Below, piece after piece: positions 1-8,030 of a stretch of 15,405 nt of DNA (position 1 is its first letter; every line of letters begins with the position of its first letter). The position numbers and the translations under genes were made by a program. The notes under the pieces are model-generated. The model searched no databases. It worked only from the letters and a program-made list of their open reading frames with translations, and had not been told where the DNA came from. The DNA comes from Syntrophaceae bacterium (GTDB lineage: Bacteria > Desulfobacterota > Syntrophia > Syntrophales > UBA2210): positions 1 through 15,405 of the forward strand of contig JAUXBI010000008.1 in NCBI GenBank assembly GCA_030619435.1. Direction: 5' to 3'.

Positions 1-323
1 TTATTATAGTATGGAGTAACCAGTAATGTACCATCCACTCCCGCTTCATACGCATGTCTGGTAAGTCTTATGGCCTCGGTTGTATTGTTGGAACCGGTCC
101 CCGCAATCACAGGGACCCTCTTCCTGACGGCATCTACTGTAATTTCAATAACCCTGTCGTGCTCTTCATGGGACAACGTCGCGCTTTCTCCCGTAGTACC
201 GCAGGGAACAATGCCATCTGTTCCACCTTCTATCTGGAATTCGATAAGCTCTCTCAACGCCTCTTCATCCACATTTCCATCCTTGAATGGTGTTACAATC
301 GCGACCATTGATCCTCTAAACAT
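1..323 (-). CDS. dapA: 4-hydroxy-tetrahydrodipicolinate synthase, N-terminal part (cut by window edge)
   Basis: DapA condenses pyruvate with aspartate semialdehyde, the first committed step of the diaminopimelate/lysine pathway, in the cytoplasm. I translated 107 residues by hand from ATG at 323. They begin [19 protein letters not shown] and show the family start of the TIM barrel, the CGTTGES active-site segment at residues 41-47 (Thr43-Thr44), the GTGSNNT segment near 75-81, and TPYYN at 103-107 with the Tyr pair that relays protons. The Schiff-base lysine and the rest of the barrel lie beyond the left edge. The start is well supported: AGGAGG at 331-336 sits 7 nt upstream. The gene follows lysA by 84 nt on the same strand, as in a lysine/DAP operon. 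Nothing suggests a broken gene; the truncation is only the window edge. Confidence 0.96.
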   Translation of the reverse strand, partial: MFRGSMVAIVTPFKDGNVDEEALRELIEFQIEGGTDGIVPCGTTGESATLSHEEHDRVIEITVDAVRKRVPVIAGTGSNNTTEAIRLTRHAYEAGVDGTLLVTPYYN

Positions 324-375
324 AACCTCTCCTCCTGTTGAAAATTTACTTTTCCGGTTGCCCGATAGACCTTCT

Positions 376-403
376 ACTCGGCCACTTGAATCCTTGGCCC
401 CTT
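376..403 (-). repeat. GGGTTCAA-type degenerate repeat, copy 1 (lysA-dapA spacer)
   Basis: A 28-nt segment starts 4 nt after the lysA stop codon. On the coding (minus) strand it reads AAGGGGCCAAGG, then ATTCAAGTGGCCGAGT. It aligns without gaps to the segment after hslV (9482-9509), differing at only a few positions, and more loosely to the one after argG (3599-3626). It contains a possible 5-bp stem, GGCCA/TGGCC with a 10-nt loop. Function is unknown. The rest of this 84-nt spacer holds only the dapA ribosome binding site. Confidence 0.65.
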
Positions 404-407
404 CCTT

Positions 408-1664
408 TTATTGCAGAAAGTCCGGAATATTTTCGCCTCTCGTAAGATCTGCCTGATTTTCTCCCGATCTTATCACGTAAAACTCCCCGCCTCTGACAAG
501 TACTTCCGGACTTCTCGGCCTTGAGTTGTAGTTTGAAGACATGGAAAAACCATACGCGCCGGCACTCATGACAGCTATGAGTTCTCCCCGTTCCAGTTCC
601 GGAATAACTCTGCCCCTGGCAATATAATCGCTCGATTCACAAATGGGACCGACCACATCAGACAGTATATCCGCCCTTTCTTTCAGCTCAACAGGCTGGA
701 TTTTATGATACGAGTCATACAAGCTGGGCCTTGCCAGGTCATTCATCCCCGCGTCAACGACGACAAACCTCTTGTCCGCATTGGTCTTTGTATAAAGCAC
801 CTCGGAAATCAGGATACCCGCATTCCCCACGATTACCCTTCCCGGTTCAAATATGAATGTACAATCAATGTCTCTTATTCTGTCCATAATAGCCTTCGCG
901 TAATCCTGTGGATGAGGCGGGGTTTCATTATCATAGGTGATCCCCAGGCCTCCGCCCAGATCCAGATATTTGATGCTTATGCCTTCATTCCTGAGAGAGG
1001 ATATCAGCTCTTTCAGGCGATCCAGCGCGTCGATAAAGGGGGAAATCTCTGTAATCTGTGATCCTATATGACAATCTACTCCTATAATCTCTATATGATC
1101 CAGTTTCCTGGCATGTCGGTACTCGTCCAGAGATTTTTCAATATTTATTCCGAACTTATTCTCCTTCATGCCGGTGGATATATGGGGATGTGTCATGGGA
1201 TCCACATCGGGATTCACACGCAGCGATATTCTTGCCACCCTGTCCATCTTTCCGGCGCATGCATTTATTACCTCAAGCTCCTGGGAGGACTCGACATTAA
1301 ACATAAGTATGTCACTCTCCAGCGCATATCTTATCTCTTCCTCTCTTTTTCCGACTCCGGAATATACTATCTTTCGGGAATCAGCTCCCGCTTTAAGAAC
1401 CCTGTAGAGTTCTCCTCCGGAGACAATGTCCATACCGCTTCCCTCATTTATGAATATCTTGAGGATAGCCGCATTCGAATTGGCCTTCGCGGAAAAACAG
1501 ATAATATGTGGGATATCATCAAATGCCGAGTCAAAAACCTTAAAATGCCTCTCTAGTGTTCTGTGGCTGTAAAGATAAAAGGGTGTCCCCACGGCCTTCG
1601 CCACTTCAGCAACCGGAATATTCTCGCACCAGAGCTTATTGTCTACATAGTGGAAATAATTCAT
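408..1664 (-). CDS. lysA: Diaminopimelate decarboxylase
   Basis: LysA decarboxylates meso-diaminopimelate to L-lysine with PLP, the last step of lysine synthesis. The 418-residue protein has the usual length of the fold-III (alanine-racemase-like) decarboxylases. Visible motifs are FSAKAN with the PLP lysine at Lys60, CHIGSQ near 198-203, the phosphate-binding GGGLG at 237-241, EPGR at 273-276, and GPICESSD with the catalytic Cys342 donated across the dimer interface. It starts with ATG 25 nt after the lipoprotein gene. The upstream sequence lacks a good Shine-Dalgarno (only a distant AAGG), so translation may depend on ribosomes arriving from upstream. The pairing with dapA downstream supports the assignment. 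Confidence 0.97.
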   Translation of the reverse strand: MNYFHYVDNKLWCENIPVAEVAKAVGTPFYLYSHRTLERHFKVFDSAFDDIPHIICFSAKANSNAAILKIFINEGSGMDIVSGGELYRVLKAGADSRKIVYSGVGKREEEIRYALESDILMFNVESSQELEVINACAGKMDRVARISLRVNPDVDPMTHPHISTGMKENKFGINIEKSLDEYRHARKLDHIEIIGVDCHIGSQITEISPFIDALDRLKELISSLRNEGISIKYLDLGGGLGITYDNETPPHPQDYAKAIMDRIRDIDCTFIFEPGRVIVGNAGILISEVLYTKTNADKRFVVVDAGMNDLARPSLYDSYHKIQPVELKERADILSDVVGPICESSDYIARGRVIPELERGELIAVMSAGAYGFSMSSNYNSRPRSPEVLVRGGEFYVIRSGENQADLTRGENIPDFLQ

Positions 1665-1689
1665 AAAATATAAGGCCCAGCCTTCAGGT

Positions 1690-2136
1690 TCAGAGTATCT
1701 CTATCTTGGCGGTATTGGATTCCTCTCCGCACATACCATGGGTATCGCAAATCACAACCCTGTAAGAATAGAGAAATTTTTTTCTGATGTTTCGATCCAG
1801 ATACACAAACCACCCCTTTTCATCCGGACTTAAATCACGAAGCGGAAGGTATCCTGCAATAACATATATACGCGGGCAATCCGAACAATCACTGCCATTC
1901 GATTTCAACGCACTCTTCAAGACCTTGACATGCCCTGCATACTCACGCTCTCCGGAAATGCTCCATTTCAAAACGGCTCCATCTTTATCGATAGACACAT
2001 CAAGGTCTGAAACTGTTTCGGGATAGTTGACGTGGACGTAACGCGGATTGGCCTTTTTTCCACAACCGACGCAGAATATAGTCAGGAAAAATACTGCTAT
2101 TATCAGGGTTGCCCATAATGTATTTCTTCTCATCAT
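1690..2136 (-). CDS. Small lipoprotein with LptM-like CGKK start and a fibronectin III-like domain
   Basis: A 148-residue protein predicted to be exported and lipidated. Residues 1-24 form a basic start (MMRR) and a hydrophobic helix, followed by the lipobox CVGC with Cys25 as the lipidated residue; Cys at position -3 is unusual. The mature end begins CGKKANPRY, resembling the CGxKG start of LptM/YifL-type lipoproteins, a family often found beside lysA or dapF. Residues about 38-148 look like one fibronectin type III-like beta sandwich: LKW at 56-58 in a B-strand position, YSYRV at 123-127 in an F-strand position, and a C-terminal TAKIEIL strand. Four cysteines (84, 87, 130, 136) could form disulfides. 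The ATG overlaps the argH stop as ATGA. Its biochemical role is unknown to me; an envelope role is inferred. Confidence 0.8.
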   Translation of the reverse strand: MMRRNTLWATLIIAVFFLTIFCVGCGKKANPRYVHVNYPETVSDLDVSIDKDGAVLKWSISGEREYAGHVKVLKSALKSNGSDCSDCPRIYVIAGYLPLRDLSPDEKGWFVYLDRNIRKKFLYSYRVVICDTHGMCGEESNTAKIEIL

Positions 2137-3533
2137 ATGCTCACCTGACCGACGGAGTTACCGGACTCTATCTCTTTTATTCTCATTAGTACTGCTTCTC
2201 TGGCCGTTCCGCCGACAATATTCCTCGCGCTTATTGAACCAGTTACACTCATGCACCCATAAATATCATCATTAGCATCCTTCCAGAACAGACGAATCTC
2301 CTCTATACTAAGCGATTGCATATCCTTATGTTTTTCAATGCAGTACCCAACAAGACGCCCCACTATGCCGTGAGCCTCCCTGAAGGGAATCCCCTTCATT
2401 ACCAGGTAATCAGCCACGTCTGTCGCCGTGGAAAAACCTCCTGAGGCACTCTCCAGCATCCTGTCTCTGTTGAATTTCAAATTTCCAGTCATATCCGAAA
2501 GAACGGCAAGACAGGTCTTCACCGTGTCAACCGCGTCAAACAGAGGTTCTTTGTCTTCCTGAAGATCCCTGTCATACGTCATGGGAAGACCCTTCATGAG
2601 GGTCAGGATCGCCATCAGGTCTCCATAGACACGTCCTGTCTTTCCCCTTATCAATTCAGCGACATCCGGATTCTTTTTCTGGGGCATGATACTGCTGCCA
2701 GTGGTAAACGCATCGGATATATCGACAAAGCCGAACTCCCCGCCGGACCAGATAACAAGATCTTCACAGAAACGGCTCATATGCATCATCACCAGACTTG
2801 CATCAAAAATAAATTCCGCGACAAAATCTCTGTCTGAAACTGCGTCCATGCTGTTTCTTGAAATCCCGGGAAAATCAAGTAACCCGGCTACATATTCCCG
2901 GTCTATGGGAAACCCTGTACCTGCCAGGGCCGCCGACCCCAAGGGCATGACATTGACCCTCTCTCTGCACTCCTTCAGGCGGCTCATATCTCTATCCAGC
3001 ATCTCCCAGTAGGCAAGAAGGTAATGAGCCAGAAGCACCGGTTGCGCCTTCTGCAGATGCGTGTACCCGGGAAGTATGGTATCAAGCTCCCTCTTCGCGA
3101 CATCAACGAGAGATGCTTGAAATCCCGCCAGAAGGTCAAGGATATTTTTCACCTCATCCCGGAGATAAAGCCTCATGTCAAGGGATATCTGGTCGTTCCT
3201 GCTCCTTGCTGTGTGAAGTTTGCCCCCCACTTCTCCGACATGATCTATCAGTGATTTTTCTATGGCCATATGTATATCTTCCAAGTCGGAAGAGTAAGAA
3301 AATTCACCCTTTTCCATGCTCTGCAGGATATCCTGAAGACCGGATATTATCTTTTCAGCATCTTCCGGAGAGATAATCCCCCGCGCAGCAAGCATGCGGC
3401 AATGCGCAATGCTCCCCTCAATATCATAAGTATACAGTCTTTTATCGAAATGAAGAGAGGATGTGAATTCCCCCACTCTTTTGTCAGTGGGTTCGGAGAA
3501 TCGCCCTCCCCACGGTTTTTTCTGTCCAGTCAT
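2133..3533 (-). CDS. argH: Argininosuccinate lyase
   Basis: ArgH splits argininosuccinate into arginine and fumarate, the final step of arginine synthesis. The 466-residue length is normal for this homotetrameric fumarase/aspartase-superfamily enzyme. The start WGGRFSEPTD is typical. HTARSRNDQ lies at 107-115 and GYTHLQKAQP at 156-165, with His159 the likely catalytic histidine. The superfamily signature GSSIMPQKKNPD is at 279-290, with Ser280-Ser281 on the mobile catalytic loop. It starts with ATG, with AGGA about 7 nt upstream. It follows argG after a 98-nt repeat-bearing spacer, and its TGA stop overlaps the start of the downstream lipoprotein gene by 4 nt. Confidence 0.98.
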   Translation of the reverse strand: MTGQKKPWGGRFSEPTDKRVGEFTSSLHFDKRLYTYDIEGSIAHCRMLAARGIISPEDAEKIISGLQDILQSMEKGEFSYSSDLEDIHMAIEKSLIDHVGEVGGKLHTARSRNDQISLDMRLYLRDEVKNILDLLAGFQASLVDVAKRELDTILPGYTHLQKAQPVLLAHYLLAYWEMLDRDMSRLKECRERVNVMPLGSAALAGTGFPIDREYVAGLLDFPGISRNSMDAVSDRDFVAEFIFDASLVMMHMSRFCEDLVIWSGGEFGFVDISDAFTTGSSIMPQKKNPDVAELIRGKTGRVYGDLMAILTLMKGLPMTYDRDLQEDKEPLFDAVDTVKTCLAVLSDMTGNLKFNRDRMLESASGGFSTATDVADYLVMKGIPFREAHGIVGRLVGYCIEKHKDMQSLSIEEIRLFWKDANDDIYGCMSVTGSISARNIVGGTAREAVLMRIKEIESGNSVGQVSI

Positions 3534-3567
3534 AAGTCAATCCTGCAATGAAAAAACTACGAACTGT

Positions 3568-3591
3568 CGGTTCACGGTTACCGGTTCACGG
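3568..3591 (-). repeat. Tandem CGGTTCACGG repeat in the argG-argH spacer
   Basis: On the plus strand the 10-mer CGGTTCACGG occurs at 3568-3577 and again at 3582-3591, separated by TTAC, giving a 14-nt period. The coding strand therefore reads CCGTGAACCG, GTAA, CCGTGAACCG. It sits between a GGGTTCAA-type repeat and the argH ribosome binding site. It resembles the AACCGTTAACCG segment in the argB-argD spacer. Function is unknown. Confidence 0.7.
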
Positions 3592-3598
3592 TTCTTTC

Positions 3599-3630
3599 AC
3601 TCGACCCCTTGAACCCTTGAACCCTCGAAT
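3599..3630 (-). repeat. GGGTTCAA-type degenerate repeat, copy 2 (after argG)
   Basis: Starting within 2 nt of the argG stop codon, the coding strand reads GATTCGAGGGTTCAAGGG, then TTCAAGGGGTCGAGT. It is built of 8-nt GGGTTCAA-like units. The 17-nt plus-strand string TTTCACTCGACCCCTTG at its distal end is identical to one at 9478-9494 in the hslV-hslU spacer, about 5.9 kb away. All copies have the same orientation relative to transcription. Confidence 0.75.
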
Positions 3631-3631
3631 C

Positions 3632-4840
3632 CTATTTCTTCAATAATGCCTGCATTTTCAGTCTGAGCGCATTCAGCCTGATAAAACCGGTGGCGTCCTT
3701 CTGGTTATAAACCTCATCTTCTTCAAAGGTAGCCAGATCCTCACTGTAGAGTGACACAGGCGCTTTGATACCCACGGGCATACAGTTCCCCTTGTATAGT
3801 TTAAGGCGGACTGTTCCGGTAACATTCTTCTGTGACTCATCCACCATCTTCTGGATCATTTCTCTTTCAGGAGAGTACCAGAAACCGTTGTATATAATCT
3901 GCGCGTACCTCGGGATGATGGAATCTCTTATAAGCATGACCTCCCTGTCCATGGTGATTGTTTCTATCGCCCGGTGGGCTGACCACAGTGCGGTGCCGCC
4001 CGGCGTTTCATAGATTCCTCTTGATTTCATGCCCACAAACCGGTTTTCCACCATATCCACTCTGCCAATACCGTTTTCTCCTGCAAGTGTGTTCATGTGA
4101 TCGAGGAGCCGTGCAGGGCTCATCTCTTCACCGTCAACAGCCACCGGAGTCCCCTTCTCAAAAGCAATCTCCACATATGTCACACGATCGGGAGCATTCT
4201 CAGGAGACACACTCATCGCGAACAGGTCTTCAGGCGGCTCCGCCCACAGGTTTTCAAGAGTTCCTCCTTCATGGGAGATATGGAGAAGATTTCTGTCTTC
4301 ACTGTAGGGGCTTTTCTTTGTCGATTTTATGGGAATGTTGTGTCTCTCCGCATAATCTATCATGGATTCCCTTGAATTTAAGCTCCAGTTTTCATCCCTC
4401 CAGGCCGATATGATCTTTATATCCGGATCAAGGGCCATGTAGGTCATCTCAAATCTCACCTGGTCGTTACCCTTACCGGTAGCACCGTGACAGACGGCAT
4501 CCGCGCCCTCTTTGTGCGCGATTTCAATCTGCCTCCTAGCCACTATCGGCCGCGCGAGAGAGGTGCCGAGAAGATATGTCCCCTCGTATATCGCATTTGC
4601 CCTCAGGGCGGGAAAGACAAAGTCTCTCACGAATTCCTCTTTCAGGTCTTCAACATACGCCTTGACTGCCCCCGTGGCAAGGGCCTTTTTCTCCAGACCT
4701 TCAAGCTCCTGCTTCTGCCCAACGTCTCCGGTAAGTGTAATAACTTCACACCCATACGTCTCAATCAGCCACCTGACAATCACGGAAGAATCAAGCCCTC
4801 CAGAATATGCCAGGACCACTTTCTTTACTTTACCACTCAC
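3632..4840 (-). CDS. argG: Argininosuccinate synthase
   Basis: ArgG joins citrulline and aspartate using ATP to make argininosuccinate, acting just before ArgH. At 402 residues it matches the usual length of the shorter ArgG type. The N-terminal ATP-binding loop of the PP-loop ATPase family is [10 protein letters not shown] at 11-20. Other signatures are TLTGDVGQ at 36-42, [14 protein letters not shown] at 85-98 and [14 protein letters not shown] at 118-131, which bind nucleotide, citrulline and aspartate. The start is GTG, overlapping the argF stop as GTGA; GGAGGAG lies 4 nt upstream, so initiation here is well supported. The stop codon is followed almost at once by two kinds of repeat before argH. 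Confidence 0.98.
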   Translation of the reverse strand: MSGKVKKVVLAYSGGLDSSVIVRWLIETYGCEVITLTGDVGQKQELEGLEKKALATGAVKAYVEDLKEEFVRDFVFPALRANAIYEGTYLLGTSLARPIVARRQIEIAHKEGADAVCHGATGKGNDQVRFEMTYMALDPDIKIISAWRDENWSLNSRESMIDYAERHNIPIKSTKKSPYSEDRNLLHISHEGGTLENLWAEPPEDLFAMSVSPENAPDRVTYVEIAFEKGTPVAVDGEEMSPARLLDHMNTLAGENGIGRVDMVENRFVGMKSRGIYETPGGTALWSAHRAIETITMDREVMLIRDSIIPRYAQIIYNGFWYSPEREMIQKMVDESQKNVTGTVRLKLYKGNCMPVGIKAPVSLYSEDLATFEEDEVYNQKDATGFIRLNALRLKMQALLKK

Positions 4841-5760
4841 TTTTCTCCTCCATACATAAGTATCTCCATAATCGCCTTCTGCACGTGCAAACGGTTTTCC
4901 GCCTGATCTATAACCACAGACTGCGGCCCGTCTATCACGCTTGCCGCTATCTCTTCCCCGCGGTGCGCAGGCAGGCAGTGCATAATAATGGCATCATCCT
5001 TCGCGCAACCGACCAGTTTTTCATCTACCTGATAATCCCGGAATGCGACCACTCTCTCTTCCTGCTCATCTTCCTGACCCATGCTGGCCCATACATCCGT
5101 ATATATCACATCGGCACCGGAAGCCGCATCAGCAGGAGTCCGCAAAAGTTCTATCCCCTTCTTCGACTCCCTGATTCCTCTCTCCAATATGGCCTTATCA
5201 GGATCATACCCTTCAGGACAGGCAATGGCCAGATGAAAGGGAAGTCTGGCCGCGGCGTTTATCCAGGAATTAGTCATGTTGTTTCCATCGCCGATATAGG
5301 CTATCTTCAGTCCTTCATACTCACCCTTTTTTTCTATTATGGTAAAGATATCGCTCAGTACCTGGCATGGGTGCAGCAGGTCCGTCAATCCGTTAATAAC
5401 AGGTATTGTCGCATATTTAGCAAATTCTTCGATCAGGTCCTGCTCGAATGTCCTTATCATGATACCATCGATGTATCTGGACATTACTCTTGCCGTATCA
5501 GCGACAGTTTCTCCCCTTCCAAGCTGTATATCGCGCCGGCTCAGGAATACACCCGTCCCACCAAGCTGATGGATACCCACCTCAAAGGACAGCCTTGTCC
5601 TTGTTGACGACTTGTCAAACAACATGCCCAGCGTCTTTCCCCTCAGGGAATCATGCGTCTCACCTCTGTACAACAGGTCTTTCAATTTTTTCGCGGTATT
5701 GAATATCTCGCTAAATCCATTGACATCAAGATCATGGATTGTCAGCATATCTTTCTTCAC
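4837..5760 (-). CDS. argF: Ornithine carbamoyltransferase
   Basis: ArgF makes citrulline from ornithine and carbamoyl phosphate. The 307-residue protein has every family signature: SSTRTR at 51-56 binding carbamoyl phosphate, HPCQ at 130-133, the SMG ornithine loop in DVWASMGQE at 222-230, and HCLPAHRG at 261-268 with the catalytic cysteine. The SMG loop argues for ornithine rather than acetylornithine or aspartate as acceptor. The chosen start is GTG overlapping the argD stop as GTGA; an ATG four codons later (5748) with GAAGAAAG before it is an alternative. The downstream end overlaps argG in the same GTGA manner, so the three genes look translationally coupled. Confidence 0.97.
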   Translation of the reverse strand: MKKDMLTIHDLDVNGFSEIFNTAKKLKDLLYRGETHDSLRGKTLGMLFDKSSTRTRLSFEVGIHQLGGTGVFLSRRDIQLGRGETVADTARVMSRYIDGIMIRTFEQDLIEEFAKYATIPVINGLTDLLHPCQVLSDIFTIIEKKGEYEGLKIAYIGDGNNMTNSWINAAARLPFHLAIACPEGYDPDKAILERGIRESKKGIELLRTPADAASGADVIYTDVWASMGQEDEQEERVVAFRDYQVDEKLVGCAKDDAIIMHCLPAHRGEEIAASVIDGPQSVVIDQAENRLHVQKAIMEILMYGGEK

Positions 5761-6947
5761 AGATTTCTCATCACCTCATCCAGGATATCAACCGCACGGT
5801 CTATATCCTCTTTCGTAATAATCAGGGGAGGAACAAATCGCAGTACATTGTCACATGTGCAGTTCATAAGCAGTCCCTTATTCATGCACCCATTTACTAT
5901 ATCCGCACCCCCTATGGAAAGTTCCATGCCAAGCATAAGGCCCCTTCCTCTGACTTCTTTAATAAAAGCATGGTTTGCCTTCAATTCGTCGAGTTTTTCG
6001 CGGAAGTAAACTCCCATCTTTCTAGAGTTATCCAGCACCCCTCCATGCAGCAATTCATCCATCACAGAGATCCCTGCTGCCATGGCGAGAGGGTTTCCTC
6101 CGAAAGTGGTTGCATGGCTTCCCGGCGTAAAAGATGCCGCCACCTTATCGGTTGCCAGCATGGCCCCAACGGGAAAACCATTGCCAAGAGCCTTGGCCAG
6201 AGTCATGATATCGGGTTTTGCACCACTCGCCTCATAGGCGAACAGATCACCCGTACGCCCCATGCCTGTCTGGACTTCGTCCAGTATCAACAAAATCCTC
6301 CTGTCATCACATATCTTTCTTACACCTTCAAGATATCCATCCGCTGGAACCTTGATTCCTCCTTCACCCTGTATGACTTCCACCATAACGGCGCAGGTAT
6401 CTTCCGCAACGGCCCGTTCAAGTGAGGCAAGATCGTCGAAGGGAACATAGCCAAAGCCCGTCGGCAGAGGATCAAAGCCTTTTTGAAATTTCTCCTGTCC
6501 GGTTGCCGCAACGGTGGCAAGCGTTCGTCCGTGGAAGGAGTCTTTCATGGTCACTATACGATATCTCTCCTCATCCATATTTTCATGGGCGTATTTTCGC
6601 GCCAGTTTAATGGCCGCTTCGTTTGCTTCCGCCCCGCTGTTACAGAAAAACGCCTTGTCCGCAAAAGAATTTTCCACCAGAAGAGCAGCCAGCCGGATCT
6701 GTGGTTCAATATGGTATATATTGGACACATGCATCAGTGTTTCGGCCTGTTTGCAGATTGCCCCGGATACTGATGGATTGGCATGGCCAAGACCGCACAC
6801 GGCGATTCCCGCCAGGAAATCGAGGTACTCCTTTCCATCAGAATCCCATACATGTACCCCTTCGCCCCTTACCAAAACAACCGGCAGGCGCGAGTAAGTG
6901 TTCATGATATATCTGTTCGAATTAGAGATAAGTTCTTCTGTTGTCAT
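5757..6947 (-). CDS. argD: Acetylornithine aminotransferase
   Basis: ArgD is a class-III PLP aminotransferase that converts N-acetylglutamate semialdehyde and glutamate to N-acetylornithine; such enzymes often also serve as succinyldiaminopimelate aminotransferase. The 396-residue length is typical. Motifs: GIAVCGLGHANP at 47-58, NSGAEANE at 103-110 (PLP phosphate site), SFHGRT at 137-142, VIQGEGG at 191-197, LDEVQTGMGRTG at 222-233 with Asp223 contacting the pyridine nitrogen, and TLAKALGNG at 249-257 with the Schiff-base Lys252. GAGG lies about 4 nt before the ATG. It is separated from argB by a 167-nt repeat-rich spacer. A role in the lysine pathway is possible but not shown by the sequence. 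Confidence 0.96.
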   Translation of the reverse strand: MTTEELISNSNRYIMNTYSRLPVVLVRGEGVHVWDSDGKEYLDFLAGIAVCGLGHANPSVSGAICKQAETLMHVSNIYHIEPQIRLAALLVENSFADKAFFCNSGAEANEAAIKLARKYAHENMDEERYRIVTMKDSFHGRTLATVAATGQEKFQKGFDPLPTGFGYVPFDDLASLERAVAEDTCAVMVEVIQGEGGIKVPADGYLEGVRKICDDRRILLILDEVQTGMGRTGDLFAYEASGAKPDIMTLAKALGNGFPVGAMLATDKVAASFTPGSHATTFGGNPLAMAAGISVMDELLHGGVLDNSRKMGVYFREKLDELKANHAFIKEVRGRGLMLGMELSIGGADIVNGCMNKGLLMNCTCDNVLRFVPPLIITKEDIDRAVDILDEVMRNL

Positions 6948-6963
6948 ATTGCCTCTATCTTTT

Positions 6964-7078
6964 CAGTTACCGGTTATCAGTTGCCAGTTACCGGTTATCT
7001 ATCTATCAGTTGTCAGTTACCGGCTCACACTTTTTTTAACCGTTAACCGCGAACCGTAAACCATTCTTCAGTTGCCAG
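6964..7078 (-). repeat. Degenerate CAGTTACCGG / CAGTTGCCAG repeat tract in the argB-argD spacer
   Basis: Most of the 167-nt spacer is repetitive. On the plus strand CAGTTACCGG occurs at 6964, 6985 and 7014. The 15-mer CAGTTACCGGTTATC occurs at 6964-6978 and 6985-6999 (21-nt period). CAGTTGCCAGTTACCGG at 6978-6994 recurs with one change at 7007-7023, and CAGTTGCCAG recurs at 7069-7078. Between them, 7038-7062 is built of AACCGTTAACCG-like words related to the argG-argH spacer repeat. I see no start codon, intrinsic terminator or promoter of note. The poly-T run at 7031-7037 becomes poly-A on the coding strand, so it does not form a terminator tail. Confidence 0.75.
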
Positions 7079-7114
7079 CTACTTCTCTAACACCCAACAG
7101 CTGATAGCCCTATC

Positions 7115-8014
7115 TCAGTCCTTCACCACTTCCGTGCCGATACCGCTGTCTGTGAATATCTCCAGGAGAATCGCGTGATCCAGACGTCCATCAATTATGT
7201 GCGTTTTCCCCACGCCTTTTCTGAGAGCCTTTATACAACATTTCACCTTGGGATACATACCCCCACTTATCGTACCATCTTCAATCAGCTCATCAGCCTC
7301 CACATTATTGATGGAGTTTATCAGCCGGTCTTTTCCGTCCAGAATTCCTTCCACGTCGGTCAGGAGAATAAGTTTCTCCGCCCCGAGGGCAGCCGCCACC
7401 TCACCCGCAACTATATCCGCATTGATATTATACGTCTCACCCTCATCTCCTGCTCCGGTGGGCGCTATAACGGGGATAAACCCATCTGCTATTAGCGATT
7501 CGATAAGTCCTGAGTTAACCTTCCTCACCCTGCCCACCATTCCGATGTCTATTATCTCCGGTGGGGTGTCCTTTGCCTTTTCGGCGCTCAGTAGATATTT
7601 TTCTGCCTCTATAATGTTACCGTCCTTGCCGCTCAACCCAACAGCCCTGCCGCCATGGTTGTTGATCAGCCCCACTATTTCCTTGTTCACCTTGCCTGTA
7701 AGAACCATCTCGACTATATCCATAGTCTCTTCGTCCGTCACCCTCATCCCCCGGACAAATTTCGAATCCTTACCCAGTTTCTTGAGAAAAGCGCCGATCT
7801 GAGGTCCTCCGCCATGCACTATCACCGGGTTGATCCCGATATATTTCATCATGACAACGTCCATGGCGAACATCTCTTTCAGATTGTCATCTCCCATGGC
7901 ATGACCACCATATTTGATAACTATGGTCTTATCATAAAACCGCTTTATATAAGGCAGAACCTCTAGAAGTATGTCTGCTTTTTCCATGGGTTTTTTCAGA
8001 TTATCCGATTGCAT
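7115..8014 (-). CDS. argB: Acetylglutamate kinase
   Basis: ArgB phosphorylates N-acetylglutamate, the second step of arginine synthesis and commonly its control point. The 299-residue protein shows IKYGGHAM at 33-40 with Lys34, HGGGPQIG at 67-74, FVRGMRVTD at 86-94, and the C-terminal GIGTEVVKD. Residues about 10-27 ([19 protein letters not shown]) form the extra N-terminal helix typical of hexameric, arginine-inhibited enzymes such as the Thermotoga type, so feedback inhibition by arginine is inferred. The ATG lies 13 nt after the hslU stop. The SD TAGGAG uses that very stop codon, which links hslU and argB translation and fixes this start. Confidence 0.98.
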   Translation of the reverse strand: MQSDNLKKPMEKADILLEVLPYIKRFYDKTIVIKYGGHAMGDDNLKEMFAMDVVMMKYIGINPVIVHGGGPQIGAFLKKLGKDSKFVRGMRVTDEETMDIVEMVLTGKVNKEIVGLINNHGGRAVGLSGKDGNIIEAEKYLLSAEKAKDTPPEIIDIGMVGRVRKVNSGLIESLIADGFIPVIAPTGAGDEGETYNINADIVAGEVAAALGAEKLILLTDVEGILDGKDRLINSINNVEADELIEDGTISGGMYPKVKCCIKALRKGVGKTHIIDGRLDHAILLEIFTDSGIGTEVVKD

Positions 8015-8024
8015 GCTTTAAAGT

Positions 8025-8030
8025 CTCCTA
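8025..8030 (-). promoter_or_regulatory. argB Shine-Dalgarno containing the hslU stop codon
   Basis: On the coding strand the hslU stop TAG is the first half of TAGGAG, which lies 10 nt before the argB ATG. Terminating HslU ribosomes must cover this site, so translational coupling between the protease ATPase and the first arginine gene is likely. Confidence 0.7.

Noticed and set aside
1068..1556. 162-codon plus-strand frame inside lysA
   Set aside because: Antisense to a complete lysA with all catalytic motifs; judged a shadow frame.
4807..5607. 266-codon open frame on the plus strand
   Set aside because: It runs antisense through argF, whose motifs are complete. The translated product has no recognisable family pattern, and no other plus-strand gene supports it.
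7031..7062. Poly-T run with the AACCGTTAACCG words as a terminator between argB and argD
   Set aside because: On the transcribed strand the run is A's lying after the word tract, which gives no U-tail after a stem.
6964..7078. Short repeats as a CRISPR array
   Set aside because: Units are 10-17 nt, irregularly spaced and variable, with no 20-40-nt unique spacers and no cas genes in the window.
7197..7802. 201-codon plus-strand frame, rich in Ser, Pro and Ile
   Set aside because: Antisense shadow of argB; the composition reflects reverse-complement codons of a real gene and no domain can be recognised.
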